From: Melastoma dodecandrum
Lineage: Eukaryota; Streptophyta; Magnoliopsida; Myrtales; Melastomataceae
DNA: 64,000 nt
Direction: 5' to 3'
Assembly (NCBI GenBank): GCA_029817715.1
Contig: JARUPY010000085.1
Location: 3,720,001-3,784,000 of the forward strand
Shown one piece after another: positions 1 through 9,981 of the stretch. Under the pieces are notes generated by a model, which had not been told where the DNA came from, did no database searches, and was given only the letters and a program-made list of their open reading frames with translations. Position 1 is the stretch's first letter, and every line of letters starts with the position of its first letter. A program made the position numbers and the translations under genes.

Positions 1-2959
1 GCTGATCGGAAAAGAGGAAGCCTTCCATAAGAAGAAAGGGGGGGAAAAAAAGGAGGAGGGGAGCCTGGGTTACCGATCCGTTCCCATTCCTCGATGAAGT
101 TGCCAAAAAAGGATCCTCTTTGAAAACCATCCTCCCCTGTCTCTCCACCAAGGTAAGGAGCAGAAGGCACCACAGGAACCCCCCCTAGATGGCCAACCCA
201 AGTAAACAATCAACAACAACGGCGACGAGTCATACCTTAGGCGACAACAAACTTCAGCCCTCCTGGACGCGACATGGACAACCTCGACCTGTGATAGCAC
301 TCCCAACTTCATCGAGCGAAACCTGTAGTACCAGAACTTGCTCTTCACTGCAGCAACGGGAACAAGTTCCTGTTCAGACGAACCGACCAGTCCCATTACC
401 CTGTCGACGGCGGAGAACCAGTCCAAGCTCCGCACAGATGTGCCTAGTATTGCAGGGAGCACTCCCTTTGCTCTAACATATTTTTATTCTGCGCAGGACA
501 AGGCCTCTCCCTTCATCAGCAAATACCCATGGCGATGCCTCACAACCGTCCTGATACTCGCAGCCGTATTAGGTGGGCACTCTCCGACAGTAGCGGTGAT
601 GGCTTCAGAACCAGCAATGGCGGCAATCCGCTCTTCCGGCGTGCCTCAAAAGCGGTCGGCCGGCAACGAAGAATCAACCATTCTCGACGTCCTCGAACCA
701 ACTTCTCTTTGACCCAAACCCGGTTTCAGCGACGAAGACCCGTCTCCCTCCATCAGTTCGTCAGCCACTACCTCCCTCGCCTCCTCGGATTCACCCAGGT
801 CCAGCAGCCTCCCCCCCCTGCGTCCTCGAACCCGGCGACGGCAACTTCCCCTTTCCCCTGAAAACCAGATCTGGCCACTCCCCAACGCCCCTTGCGGCGT
901 CGTCCTCCCCGGCGTCCCATGCGGCGTCGTCCTCCCCCGGCGTCCCTTGCGGCGTCCTCTCGGCGTCACCACCTACGTCAGCCCCGCCTCCGACAACCCA
1001 CGACGTCACTGGATCCAACATCGGGGCACCCACTTCTCCCCGGCATCCTGATCCGGTGGTGACGAAACTATGTCTCCAGGCGCTCCCAGATCCAGCAGCG
1101 GCGACCCACACCCTCCCCGATATCTTCGGATCCCAGCTCGTCGACCATCCGGTGGTATCCCAACATCTTCTAGCAAACCCATCGCTGACCCAGATGGTCC
1201 TGACCATGGCCGCTTGCGACGAAGTCTTGGCGCCCCACCAGATATGAAGCTTCAAGGCGGGTTCCCTTTATTCCCTAATTGAAGATGGCTTCGAGCAAAA
1301 TGCTGCCAAGATGGATGGGTTTTGCTGTGGGGTCACGTGATCCCCGAACCCGAAGGTAATAAAACTGTTACCTTTAATAAATCTGATTTTTCTTTTTAAA
1401 AGTGCATTACAGGAGGTGATAGCGTACTGCGATTAACTTTTGCTCAAAGAAAAATTGATTCTCTTGTTTTGTTAGTTTGATTTTTATAATTTTGTCTTAT
1501 TCAAAATTCATAGCTAAATGCAATTTAAGTTTTGCTGACGCATTTTTTTTTGTTCCGTTTGTTTTATCGAACTTCTCGAAAATTTTAATCTTTATATTTG
1601 TTTGCTTAGATTTATTATGGTCTCATGAATCGTTCAAGGTGCATTACTAACATTCCTCTATTTCTCTTCGTTTACATGAAAAACACAATCGGAACTCGGA
1701 CATCTCAAAGAACCAGGTCCTACTCAACCGATTCATACGGTAAGACATGTCTTACTAATTTAACTCGATTGAATTTCCTTCAAATTTAATCGATATCATG
1801 GTATGACATTCGTCTGTCCCTCTACTTTGCATGTAAATACCGAGGAACTACTACCAAGGAATGCATCCTCCGACGACGCGGACGATCGACATCAACGGGC
1901 TCACAACGCCCCGTAAGTATCGCTCTTATTTCATTAAGTCATAATTATTCATTTCGATTTAAATTAGGACTTTCTGACCACTTCTTTGTTTTCTTTGCAT
2001 GTACACTGAGCATGTAACTTCGGAAGATCAAATTCGAAATTTCGAAGACTAACTCGAAGGCGCGTGTATCAAACCGCGTGGATCCACCCCGGCCTAAAAA
2101 ACCGCGGGCTCGAAGACAAAGCGGCCCCAACCTTCAATCTAAGGTACAAAGGGGAGGTGCGGGCCTCCCCGAATTTCATTTTTAAAAGCCCACTTGTAAC
2201 GGATTGCGGGCCCAAGTGCATAGGCCCGCAATCACCGCCCCTTCCCCGCCCTTTTGATCTAAATACTTGTTTGTGATTGCACGCTTGTTTAGGCTTTAGG
2301 TTGAACGTCGCATGTGAGTTTTAATTCAACCAACCTAAAGTCGGGCCCAACACCCGTTAAAATATCGATAAAAGTTCGGCCCACTCCCGGATCAGGCCCA
2401 ACACCCGTCAATCAAAAGTAATTTTTTTGGATAAATCGCCACCCTTTTTCGCATGTGGTAAAATTACTAAGATTAGTAAATAGGAATCTCCGAACCCTGT
2501 ACTCTGGTTTTTTCCGACTTAAAATCACACATTTTTTAACTAAGTCGGTGACGACTCCGAATAAGTTTTCCAAAGCTAAAACTAAACCACACCCCTCTTT
2601 TTCGGAGCCATTTAGGATGAGGTGACGGCAGACCGAGCCGCTTCCTGGATCCTCCCGGAATTTCCCAAGCGAGGTCTTAACGCAGCTTTTCGCCCGTCGC
2701 CTTCAAGGACTGGAGACGGTCGGCGAAACGCCCCGCAGATCCGCTCGGGAACCAAGGGAGGATTCAACTCGGGTCCCCTTTCCGCAGCGTCCGGCGTTCG
2801 AGCCGAAACGTCGACCGGACTGAGCCTCGGGGGAGCGGGCCCGGATTCTCGGGTTGCCCGAACCGCCACAGCGCGCGTGCTAGGCCGGAGGGCGCGCGTA
2901 CATACCTTTACTAATGTATAAATCATTGTAGTAATATACTTTCCTCGCAGACGCAACAA
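1..2959. other. Unassigned repeat-like region
   Basis: No gene could be supported here. Both strands of the first 1.3 kb carry overlapping ORFs of low-complexity composition (Pro/Arg/Ser rich) with no family resemblance that I recognise. From about 1,300 the DNA is AT-rich. The stretch 2,340-2,620 contains repeated GGCCCAACACCCGT-like words and a passage around 2,540-2,590 (GTCGGTGACGACTCCG) that resembles the untranslated leaders of degenerate plant Ty3/gypsy elements. That resemblance is from memory and weak. The block may be retroelement debris or the lost 5' part of the acidic ORF that follows. Confidence 0.35.
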
Positions 2960-3526
2960 ATGAGGGACATCTCTATCCGATCCGCGAGAGGTGACCCTTC
3001 TGAGTTAGAGCACATCGCAGGTATTTCTCGCAGGGGCCATAACTTCTTGCAAAAATTTACCCCGATGCGCTTGTATGGCCGTGATGAAGCGCCAGCGGCT
3101 GGCGACGAGTTTGAAGCTGAGCCAGACGATGAACCTCACTCGGAGGAAGAGGAGCACGAAGAGGAGGAGGCCGAGGAAGAGGAAGAAGATGAGCAGCAGG
3201 AGGAAGAGGAAGAAGAGGAGCAGCAGGAGGAAGAGGAAGAAGAGGAGCAGCAGGAGGACGTTGATATGTTTGACGTCGATGCGTTCGTCAGGCAATCGCA
3301 GCAGCAGGAGGTATATCCATCTCTTGTGATTGATCCGACTCCCGTTGATGCCATTAGGACTCCGGCGTTATATGCATCTACGTCGTCCACTCCCGAGGCA
3401 CCAAGGAAGAGTAGGAGGGATCGACCCACCGTTCGTGATGCAGAGGATTCTTCTCAGGTTACGCAGATGGACTCTCAGCGACGCTGGGGATCATTCTTCT
3501 ACTCTAGGCGCTCCCGAAGGAATTAG
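2960..3526 (+). CDS. Hypothetical acidic protein with Glu/Gln tract (possibly a fragment)
   Basis: A 188 aa ORF with no recognised family. The N-terminal third (residues 1-50) is mixed, residues about 50-100 are almost entirely Glu with Gln pairs, and the last 90 residues are Ser/Arg/Pro rich and end in a basic SRRSRRN tail. The Glu/Gln tract is built by a 27-base tandem repeat. A candidate acceptor (CTCGCAG at about 2,944-2,950) precedes the ATG, so this could be the last exon of a longer gene whose upstream part is decayed. Many transposon-derived plant genes of the plant-mobile-domain type have disordered acidic tails of this sort, but no such domain is visible here. Existence as an expressed gene is uncertain. 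Confidence 0.35.
   Translation: MRDISIRSARGDPSELEHIAGISRRGHNFLQKFTPMRLYGRDEAPAAGDEFEAEPDDEPHSEEEEHEEEEAEEEEEDEQQEEEEEEEQQEEEEEEEQQEDVDMFDVDAFVRQSQQQEVYPSLVIDPTPVDAIRTPALYASTSSTPEAPRKSRRDRPTVRDAEDSSQVTQMDSQRRWGSFFYSRRSRRN
3173..3253 (+). repeat. 27-bp coding tandem repeat, three units
   Basis: Three consecutive 27-base units (3,173-3,199, 3,200-3,226 and 3,227-3,253), each GAGGAAGAGGAAGAAGA(T/G)GAGCAGCAG. Each encodes nine residues, EEEEE(D/E)EQQ. The units differ only at one position in the first. Confidence 0.9.
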
Positions 3527-3721
3527 GATCATTTACACTTCTCCTATGTACTTTCTTTTTAGTTGGTTGTTTTACTGGCATTATGATTTGAGTTGAATTG
3601 AGTTGATTATTGAAATGACTTCATGTTGATTGAAATGAGTTGATTTTGATTGAAATGAGTTGAGGTACGTGGTACAGGTGTGTTATAGGAATTGAAGTTT
3701 ATTTTTTTTTTAAGTTCGGAG

Positions 3722-4051
3722 GGAAGTCGGCCTTTGTAAGGCCGACTTTGCCCAGATCGCACTGAAGTCGGCCTTACAAAGGCCGACTTCCACTAAGTAA
3801 AATAAAAAAAAAATTTGCTTTGGAAGTCGGCCTTTGTAAGGCCGACTTTGCCCAGACAACACTGAAGTCGGCCTTACAAAGGCCGACTTCCACAGCGAAT
3901 TTTTTTTTTTAAACTTAGTGGAAGTCGGCCTTTGTAAGGCCGACTTCAGTGTTGTCTGGGCAAAGTCGGCCTTACAAAGGCCGACTTCCACTAAGTAAAA
4001 AAAAAAAAAAAAATTCCTTTGTGGAAGTCGGCCTTACAAAGGCCGACTTTG
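3722..4051. repeat. Cluster of seven short hairpins within larger inverted repeats
   Basis: The 25-mer AAGTCGGCCTT-TGT-AAGGCCGACTT (11-bp perfect arms, 3-nt loop), or its reverse complement, occurs seven times: 3,724-3,748, 3,765-3,789, 3,824-3,848, 3,865-3,889, 3,922-3,946, 3,963-3,987 and 4,025-4,049. Units 3-4 with their spacer (TGCCCAGACAACACTG) are the reverse complement of units 5-6, so about 70-bp arms at about 3,822-3,892 and 3,920-3,991 form a second-order inverted repeat around an A/T tract. Units 1-2 are a slightly diverged copy of 3-4. A/T homopolymers separate the blocks. Function unknown. Confidence 0.9.
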
Positions 4052-4083
4052 GTGGGTTACTTGGCCAATTATTTCCAAAGATG

Positions 4084-4115
4084 CGTCATTTGGCGAAATA
4101 TTTCGCCAAATGACG
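4084..4115. repeat. Perfect 32-bp palindrome
   Basis: CGTCATTTGGCGAAAT is followed directly by its reverse complement with no loop, 35 bp downstream of the last 25-mer hairpin. It may belong to the same repeat unit. Confidence 0.9.
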
Positions 4116-4680
4116 TCATCTTGGAACAAAACTCTACTTTTAGCCCCTCGGTAAAATGCGCTGGAAATGAAACCATAGAAATATGCAATAAAAGGAAAAG
4201 GAACAGAGGAAGGAAGTGGAAGAACAGATTGACAAGAACAACAAAAGAGAGCCACCCTACCTACTCTGGGATTTGAAGAACACCCCACGAGGCTTCCCCC
4301 ACCTCTTCAAGAGGTAAACAGTAAGAACAAGGGAGAGGTGGTGGGCAACTACACCTACTAGACTGACTACTCACACTTCTGGCCTAGTGGTAATCAATCA
4401 CATCATATCATTCATAGCTGCCAAAGCCAACTAAGCCTGAGTGGTTGTCCAGAGACCCATTTTCTGATAAAAGTAAACATGGGAGGGAGTGAGGGGGATA
4501 CAGAATGTATTTGACATGGTCATTCCTTTCGCCTACTAGTTTAATACCATATTGGAATAATTAACAGTAAAGTCCCAACGCAAGGGTTTGGTTGGAAGTA
4601 AAGATCTGGGGGTTTACATGTCGAAACTCCCACAATGACGTAATACACGGATTAAGACAACATATGACTAGGAGAAAAGG
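4116..4680. other. Intergenic; nothing recognised
   Basis: A short ORF at 4,019-4,276 begins inside the hairpin cluster and has no recognisable content. The part next to 4,680 is likely the 3' UTR of the minus-strand membrane-protein gene. Confidence 0.4.
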
Positions 4681-5715
4681 TCAGACTTCGTATTCCTGGA
4701 GCTGCACATCCTTGGCCTTCAACGGGGCGTACTCTCCCAGGTAAACCTCGAGGTGGTCAGACAGGGCCGACTTGTCAATGTGCTCGTGGTGGTACGACTT
4801 GCAAACCAAGTACAACACTGTCTGCACCACCAGCCCCGTCAGTATGAGGATCGACACCAGCTGCAGGCTCAACCCCCCCACCACGACCCTGATCGCCACG
4901 TTCTCCCCGATCCACTCCCCGCGTACCACCACCTTCTCGAACAACACCTGCACCAAGTATGACCCCGCGTTCAGGAGGAAGAAGACCGCAGCGGCAGCCC
5001 GTGTCTTTCCCCTCACGAGGTCCTTGCTCTTCCTCATCGCCTGGAACCCGTAACCCTCCTCGAGGACGGTCACGACGCTCGACAGCTGCCACACCACCGT
5101 CATGTACAGGAGCCCGGCAACGTAAGCGGCCACGAGGAGGAACGTGACGAAGAGGCCGAACGGGGAGTCCCCAACGGAGATGACCCAGGCGACGAACACC
5201 GCGACGGCGACGGTGTTGTAAGCGAAGGCGACGGCGAAAATGGAGAGGAAGGTGAGCATGAGGCGGCGCCAGACGCGGGGAACGACGGCCATGACCTTGG
5301 AGAAGGTGAGGTTGCGGCCGGTGTAGGCGCAGGCGATGGCGTAGACGACGGCAGCGGTGGACAGGAGGGAGAGGACGAGGAGGAGGAGGAGGTAGAGGGC
5401 CTTGAAGAGGAGGAAGTAGGCCCATTCCTTGGAGAGGAGGTCGGAGGTGCGTTCATAGGAGGGGGAGCGGGGGCGGGTCTGGTCGAGGGCAGCCTCGTCG
5501 TGGATGATATGGGAGAAGATGAGGCCGGAGACCTCGAGGTGGAGGAGGTAGATGAAGGCGAGGGGGAGGACGAGGGAGACGGTGATCTTGGAGAAGACGT
5601 GGCGCAAGGTGCGGAGGATGTAGTAGGACTCCCTGAACATGCCGAAGATCCCCAGGAACTGCATCTCTTCCTGCGCCCTCTCCATTTCCCGATCGTCGTT
5701 TGCTTCTCTTGGCAA
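4681..5715 (-). CDS. Plant multi-pass transmembrane protein (At4g19950/At5g44860-like)
   Basis: Intact single-exon ORF of 344 aa. It has a charged N-terminus (residues 1-20), a segment rich in aromatic and basic residues (GMFRESYYILRTLRHVF, about 24-40), then about six hydrophobic stretches typical of membrane spans (about 43-65, 100-130, 150-178, 185-215, 240-260 and 280-310), and an acidic cytosolic-looking tail containing HHEHIDKSALSDHLEVYLGEY. The organisation matches a land-plant family annotated only as 'transmembrane protein' or 'polyadenylate-binding protein 1-B-binding protein', of unknown biochemical role. The start is the first Met of the open frame. A T-rich tract (5,720-5,738) lies just upstream of the ATG. 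Membrane topology is inferred; the family link is from memory. Confidence 0.8.
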   Translation of the reverse strand: MPREANDDREMERAQEEMQFLGIFGMFRESYYILRTLRHVFSKITVSLVLPLAFIYLLHLEVSGLIFSHIIHDEAALDQTRPRSPSYERTSDLLSKEWAYFLLFKALYLLLLLVLSLLSTAAVVYAIACAYTGRNLTFSKVMAVVPRVWRRLMLTFLSIFAVAFAYNTVAVAVFVAWVISVGDSPFGLFVTFLLVAAYVAGLLYMTVVWQLSSVVTVLEEGYGFQAMRKSKDLVRGKTRAAAAVFFLLNAGSYLVQVLFEKVVVRGEWIGENVAIRVVVGGLSLQLVSILILTGLVVQTVLYLVCKSYHHEHIDKSALSDHLEVYLGEYAPLKAKDVQLQEYEV

Positions 5716-6248
5716 GCTCCTTTTTTTTTTTTTTTTTAGTTGAGGGAGGAGAGGAGTAGACTGACCAAGAAGAATGAGAAGAAGTGGAAGGCTTTTAAAA
5801 TTCTTTCCTTCTTTTTATTTGAATATTATTTGGGGTCAACCACGTCGGTCGGGCGTTGTTTTCCAATTCCGTTTCCTATGAATTCATTATTCATTAAATA
5901 TATAAATTTCATGTTTGCAAATATTTTTTGTTTGTTTGTCAATAATAATAATAATAATAATAATGATAATAATGGAGGGATATTTTATTTTTATATTATT
6001 ATTATTCAACCAAATGAACAAGGATTTCCTACTACACGTGGCATGTGTGATTCGTGATTATAATGGGCCTTTCTGAAGATGGGGCCGGTTTAGTAAAGTC
6101 CAGGCCCATTAACACCACACGGAAATTCCAAGGGATATCACAGATGTTCCCGGATGCATATTTTTGCAGGGCAGGACTTGAGTTGATGTAGTAGCTTTGG
6201 TAAAATTTATACTTCGGTTGGATGTGTCTTTCTTTTCTTTTTTCTTCT
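5716..6248. other. Intergenic region with AT-rich microsatellite
   Basis: Contains a run of AAT units at 5,941-5,972. Part should be the promoter of the membrane-protein gene and part the 3' UTR of the GASA gene. No other gene was seen. Confidence 0.5.
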
Positions 6249-6730
6249 TCATGGGCACTTGTGACGGCCACCGTGGGTGGTCATGTTGGCGTAGCAGGGG
6301 CACGAGTCCTCGTTCCCTGAAGTCCCCGGCGGGACGCAGTTGCATCTCTGGCAGCACGTGTTGCATGCCCTCATGCACATCTTGTACCTCGATGCTTTGC
6401 TGCACCTGTAGCTGCATTTCCCCTGGCAATCTGTTCGTTCCCCGAATTACAGTTTTGATTATCCTTTCACACGGGAACAATGCCACTTTCTCTCGTTACA
6501 TAATTTTACGGAAGAGGCCTCACCTATGGTTTCAGCCTCAACTGCCGGAGACCCTCCACCGACGCCATATATCTCCGCCTGCCAAGCTCCGAACATTAAC
6601 AGACTTTCAGACCAATTCCCATGGTCAAAGCGATTAGAGTGAAAATCGAACAAGAGTCGCTAGAATAAACCTCCTGTGCCATGACAAGCGAGATGATCAC
6701 AATCACCAAGGTTGTCTTCAGCCTCGACAT
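6249..6730 (-). CDS. GASA/snakin (gibberellin-regulated) cysteine-rich peptide
   Basis: Three exons on the minus strand: 6,671-6,730, 6,524-6,578 and 6,249-6,430, with GT-AG introns and consistent phase, giving 98 aa. Residues 1-18 form a hydrophobic signal peptide (MSRLKTTLVIVIISLVMA). A short variable linker follows, then the C-terminal GASA domain with all 12 cysteines in family spacing (DCQGKCSYRC...MCMRACNTCC...CNCVPPGTSGNEDSCPCY...) and the terminal KCP. GASA peptides are secreted and act in growth, hormone response and defence, the cysteines forming six disulfides. The exons are too short and in different frames to stand out as one ORF. Start chosen from the signal peptide and a TATA-like TATAAAA about 50 bp upstream. 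The domain call is firm; the exon 2 boundaries are inferred. Confidence 0.88.
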
Positions 6731-6776
6731 TCTTATCCGATTGTTCTTTTGGACTCATCGAGCATGACGGGTGGGT

Positions 6777-6783
6777 TTTTATA
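6777..6783 (-). promoter_or_regulatory. Candidate TATA box of the GASA gene
   Basis: Minus-strand TATAAAA, 47-53 bp upstream of the GASA ATG, a spacing that fits a short 5' UTR. Confidence 0.5.
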
Positions 6784-7062
6784 AGGAAAGGAGGAGGGAG
6801 TAAGCAAATCTTTAGGGTCATGCTTATTATATTTTGTCCATGATATGTTTCGTCTGAAACCAGCTAAACTTTCAGTTTTCATGCCATTCGCGTTTCCGTA
6901 TCACAGAAGAAAAGTCACCATTTCGCCGAGACTCGTCGTACTGTGCACCAAACAATTATTCAAGAGCCACTTTGAGTTCATGGTTGCTAGTTTCGAAAGT
7001 GGTCCCAGAGAAGGTTCTCAGCTTTGTACAACAAGACATTTCGTGATTCCAAATGGCTTGTG

Positions 7063-8097
7063 CTATGCAAGAGAAAGAAATTGGCAACCGTTTTCAACTC
7101 CCATGAAATTGATGAATGGAGGAATGCCGCAATCTCTCGATGGATCGAAGTTCCCGCCTTTGCTGGCATCTGTTCGTGTTTGGGGTGTCACTGTCCGCAG
7201 CTTCGATCTTCGAGAACCCAAATGTATCGGCAGAGTTTGTGGTCCCAAGGTAAGACGAGTAAAAGTGTTCTTGAGAGTTGCGGCTACTCCTGCCGCCAAA
7301 GTACTCCCAGTGGTTATATGTGGTTGTTGATTCTGCATGGATTTCCAAAGTACTCCCAGTGGAGAGGGCAAATTTATGCCAAAACTCGTCACTGATTCTG
7401 CATGGATTTCCAAAGCTATAAATTTCCTTTTGGTGTTTGAGGCTGCTATGAACATTCCCGGCGAAACCGGTGGTCGACAGCCGCACGCTGATCTTCTTTC
7501 GATAGTATCACTGAAGGTTGATGACGTCGAATCGTTTCTTTTCCTTCTGGCCATGATAACATGCCAGTGATTCTTAACGGCATTATCAGTCCGGCCTGGG
7601 AACAGCCGTGCTATGAACGCCCACTTGTTCCCATGAACACGGTGGGCTGCAAGGAGCCGTTCTTCTTCTTCCTCTGAGAAGGGCCTTTTCACGATCCTCG
7701 GGTCCAGCTGATTGAACCACCTTAGTCTACAACTCTTACCTGTAGGCATGTCATCTCAGGAGATTAGTCACAGAAGCACATATTCTCTATACTTTTCCCG
7801 GTTTCATGGAACGGTGCTTTCCATGTTTCTCGGAAACGCAAGCCAGTGACAGAGATGAATGTATAATTTATGCCAAAAAAAAAAAGTCGAATTACCCGAT
7901 CTTCCTTGGAAGTGCTCTGCTATGGCATTCCAGTTATGTGGTCCAAACTGATACACGAGCCTCCGCAGTGTCTCATCCTCAGCAGGCCGCCAGTGCCCCC
8001 GGGTAAAAGTCGGCTTCTTTGCCTCCCCCTCCTCCTCCTCCTCCTCCTCCACTTCGCTGGATCCAGGACGTTCCCTTGAATTGCCCATGATCGCCAA
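7063..8097 (-). CDS. R2R3-MYB transcription factor, subgroup 21-like (MYB52/54/56/105/117 type)
   Basis: Two exons, 7,896-8,097 and 7,063-7,739, joined in phase at the conserved R2 intron position (GRSG|KSCRLRW), giving about 292 aa. An acidic N-terminus with a Glu run precedes R2 (GHWRPAEDETLRRLV, GPHNWNAIAEHFQGRSGKS), then R3 (RPFSEEEEERLLAAHRVHG, WAFIARLFPGRTDNAVKNHW). The HWRPAEDE and WNAIAE signatures and the WHVIMARR end of R3 are typical of subgroup 21, whose members regulate cell-wall, boundary and lateral-organ genes. The C-terminus PFINFMGVENG resembles the family's PFIDFLGVGAT ending. Family members often have a second intron in R3; here the frame is open. The C-terminal half contains direct repeats at DNA level. 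A second possible start is nine bases downstream. Confidence 0.88.
7296..7415. repeat. Interleaved direct repeats inside the MYB exon
   Basis: CCAAAGTACTCCCAGTGG occurs at 7,296-7,313 and 7,345-7,362. A 23-bp word starting TGATTCTGCATGG occurs at 7,328-7,350 and 7,393-7,415. These are exact duplications within the C-terminal coding region, leaving the frame open. Confidence 0.85.
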
Positions 8098-9981
8098 CTC
8101 TTCCTAAATCTAGGCCATCAAGGAAGAAAAGGATGAAAATCGAATAGGGTCTGAGAGCATGCTTTCTTTAAGGTGGTGGATGAGCAGTCACTGTTGTTGT
8201 TTCTTACAAGACATGGTGAACCTTTTCTAGCCTTACTTGCGGAAGGAGAAAATTCCTCAAAACCTAAGTGTTTTGTACGTAATAATGAGATTGAAGGTTA
8301 ATGTCCGGAATGTAACTGTTAAATTTTGATCTTGTTCAAAATAATAATAATAATAATTCGCCTGAAATGGGTAATTCTGTTTGTCACGTGGTTGCCTGGT
8401 GCATAATAAGAAGTGGTTGTCAATTCCTTCTTCATTTGAGAGTTGTAAATTGCTCTGGTATTCATCATAAGTGAAGGAGATTAGGTGTCATCCACCCCAA
8501 CTGGTCATTACTCTCTTCACGCATGATTCATAATCTCGTACCTCCATCATTCCGACGCATGCATTGCGTTCAAGATGGCAGGACAAGAGCTTGGAGGAAT
8601 GATATATGATACCACCACCCCCTCTTTGAATCTTTTTGTGATAAAATATGAGGTGGGGGGGGGGGGGGGCTAACTCAATGTTTCTGAAGCTGTCAACACC
8701 ATATGCATTATCTGTCAAGAAGTTGGGGCGTGGAGTAATGGCAAGAGGTTAGAGTTTTACCATTTCCAGTGATCCAGTCTTAATTGTCATAGGTATATAT
8801 ATAGGGCCTTGCCTCGACCTCCTCGGGATATCAAATTCAGTTCCCAATTTGATTGCCTCTTATCTGTTCACAGTTCATCATTCATCAATGGCAGCAACAA
8901 CTTGAAGAAAATTTCCCGTCTTTGGAAAATGAGGATTGGTTTTGGTGTATCAGAATTGGGTGCTCCCCGGACAACTCATAAAAGGAAAATGATCCAAAAC
9001 ACGGCGCACATGGTTGGCGGGCAAGCATTGACGAACGACAAGACTCGCCTCGGAGTCACAGGGTTCATTCAAGAGCTCGTGACACAGCAATCCAAAACAA
9101 TAAGAAGTAAAAGTGGAGAGTTGGTTGCCTTTCCAAGTCTGATAGTTGCTTAAGGACAACCTTGTCGGTTTGCTAGTACCCAATTGCAATCAGCATGCCT
9201 AACCTCTTTCTCAGTTGCACTTAAAACAACCTTACTGATAAAGACGTTTTGAGTAGTTCTGGGTTTTGATTTTGATATCGAGTACGTGTGGTTCTGTTAA
9301 TACTCTTGCTTCAAATGTTGTTGCATCCTTTCAGAAGGCCAGTAGACCATTGGGAAAAAAAGTCAATTACTTTACCAAGCAACTCCAAAGGATGAACAAG
9401 TGGAATCAGCAATGTTGTTGGACAACAGGTTGAAACCAACTATCAAAATTGGAATACTGATAAACCCACCAACCCAAAATGAAAAAGCCTACAGTGAGAG
9501 GGGCCTTCCGCTTCTAAGGCTACCACTAGCATGTACACTCAGAGATGAGAGAAAGGGAAACCGCTTAGAAAAGTGGGGGATAATGGGGATGCGGGGAAGC
9601 TTCGCCGCAGTTCTCTACTCCCCTCCACCACGACCACCGGGTGTTCCACCCATTGCTCCAAACCCACCTAGAATCCCCCCTTGAAATACTTGCTCAAATA
9701 TACCACCCTAGCTCATAGAATGACAGTATCATGTCACACATAAAGCCTTCTCCAGGGAAATGGAGACTTGTAATAGGAGGTCCTGGCAGTTGGAGCGATT
9801 ACATCTGTATCGGCATACTAACTTTAGCAACCATATCCATTATGTCGCCATTCAATTGCACTTTACCCCAAGCAATCCACAACATACCTGAACGCTCGCT
9901 CAAAAAATACTTTTACGGGGATGGTTTCCAATCATACTTCATGTTACTGAAGCCGCTGACAGCTCTGAGTCCAGTGAGCAA
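8098..9981. other. Intergenic; MYB promoter and SEUSS 3' flank
   Basis: No convincing gene. A plus ORF at 8,809-9,153 (114 aa) shows no known domain and lies in low-complexity flanking DNA. A G-homopolymer lies at about 8,654-8,669. The part next to 9,982 is the probable 3' UTR of the SEUSS gene. Confidence 0.45.

Noticed and set aside
1..1282. A protein-coding gene in the first 1.3 kb
   Set aside because: Overlapping ORFs on both strands with no conserved motif or credible splice structure; direction cannot be decided.
3005..3429. Antisense ORFs rich in Leu/Phe or Ser/Cys across the acidic repeat
   Set aside because: These are shadows of the GAG/GAA/CAG repeat in other frames.
3722..4051. 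CRISPR-like array
   Set aside because: The regular palindromic repeats are in plant nuclear DNA, the spacers are themselves repeated and inverted, and there are no cas genes.
4775..5456. Long Pro/Arg- or Ser/Pro-rich ORFs overlapping the membrane-protein gene
   Set aside because: GC-rich frame shadows of a clear single-exon gene.
8809..9153. 114 aa plus-strand ORF as a gene
   Set aside because: No domain, no splice or promoter support, and composition like the surrounding intergenic DNA.
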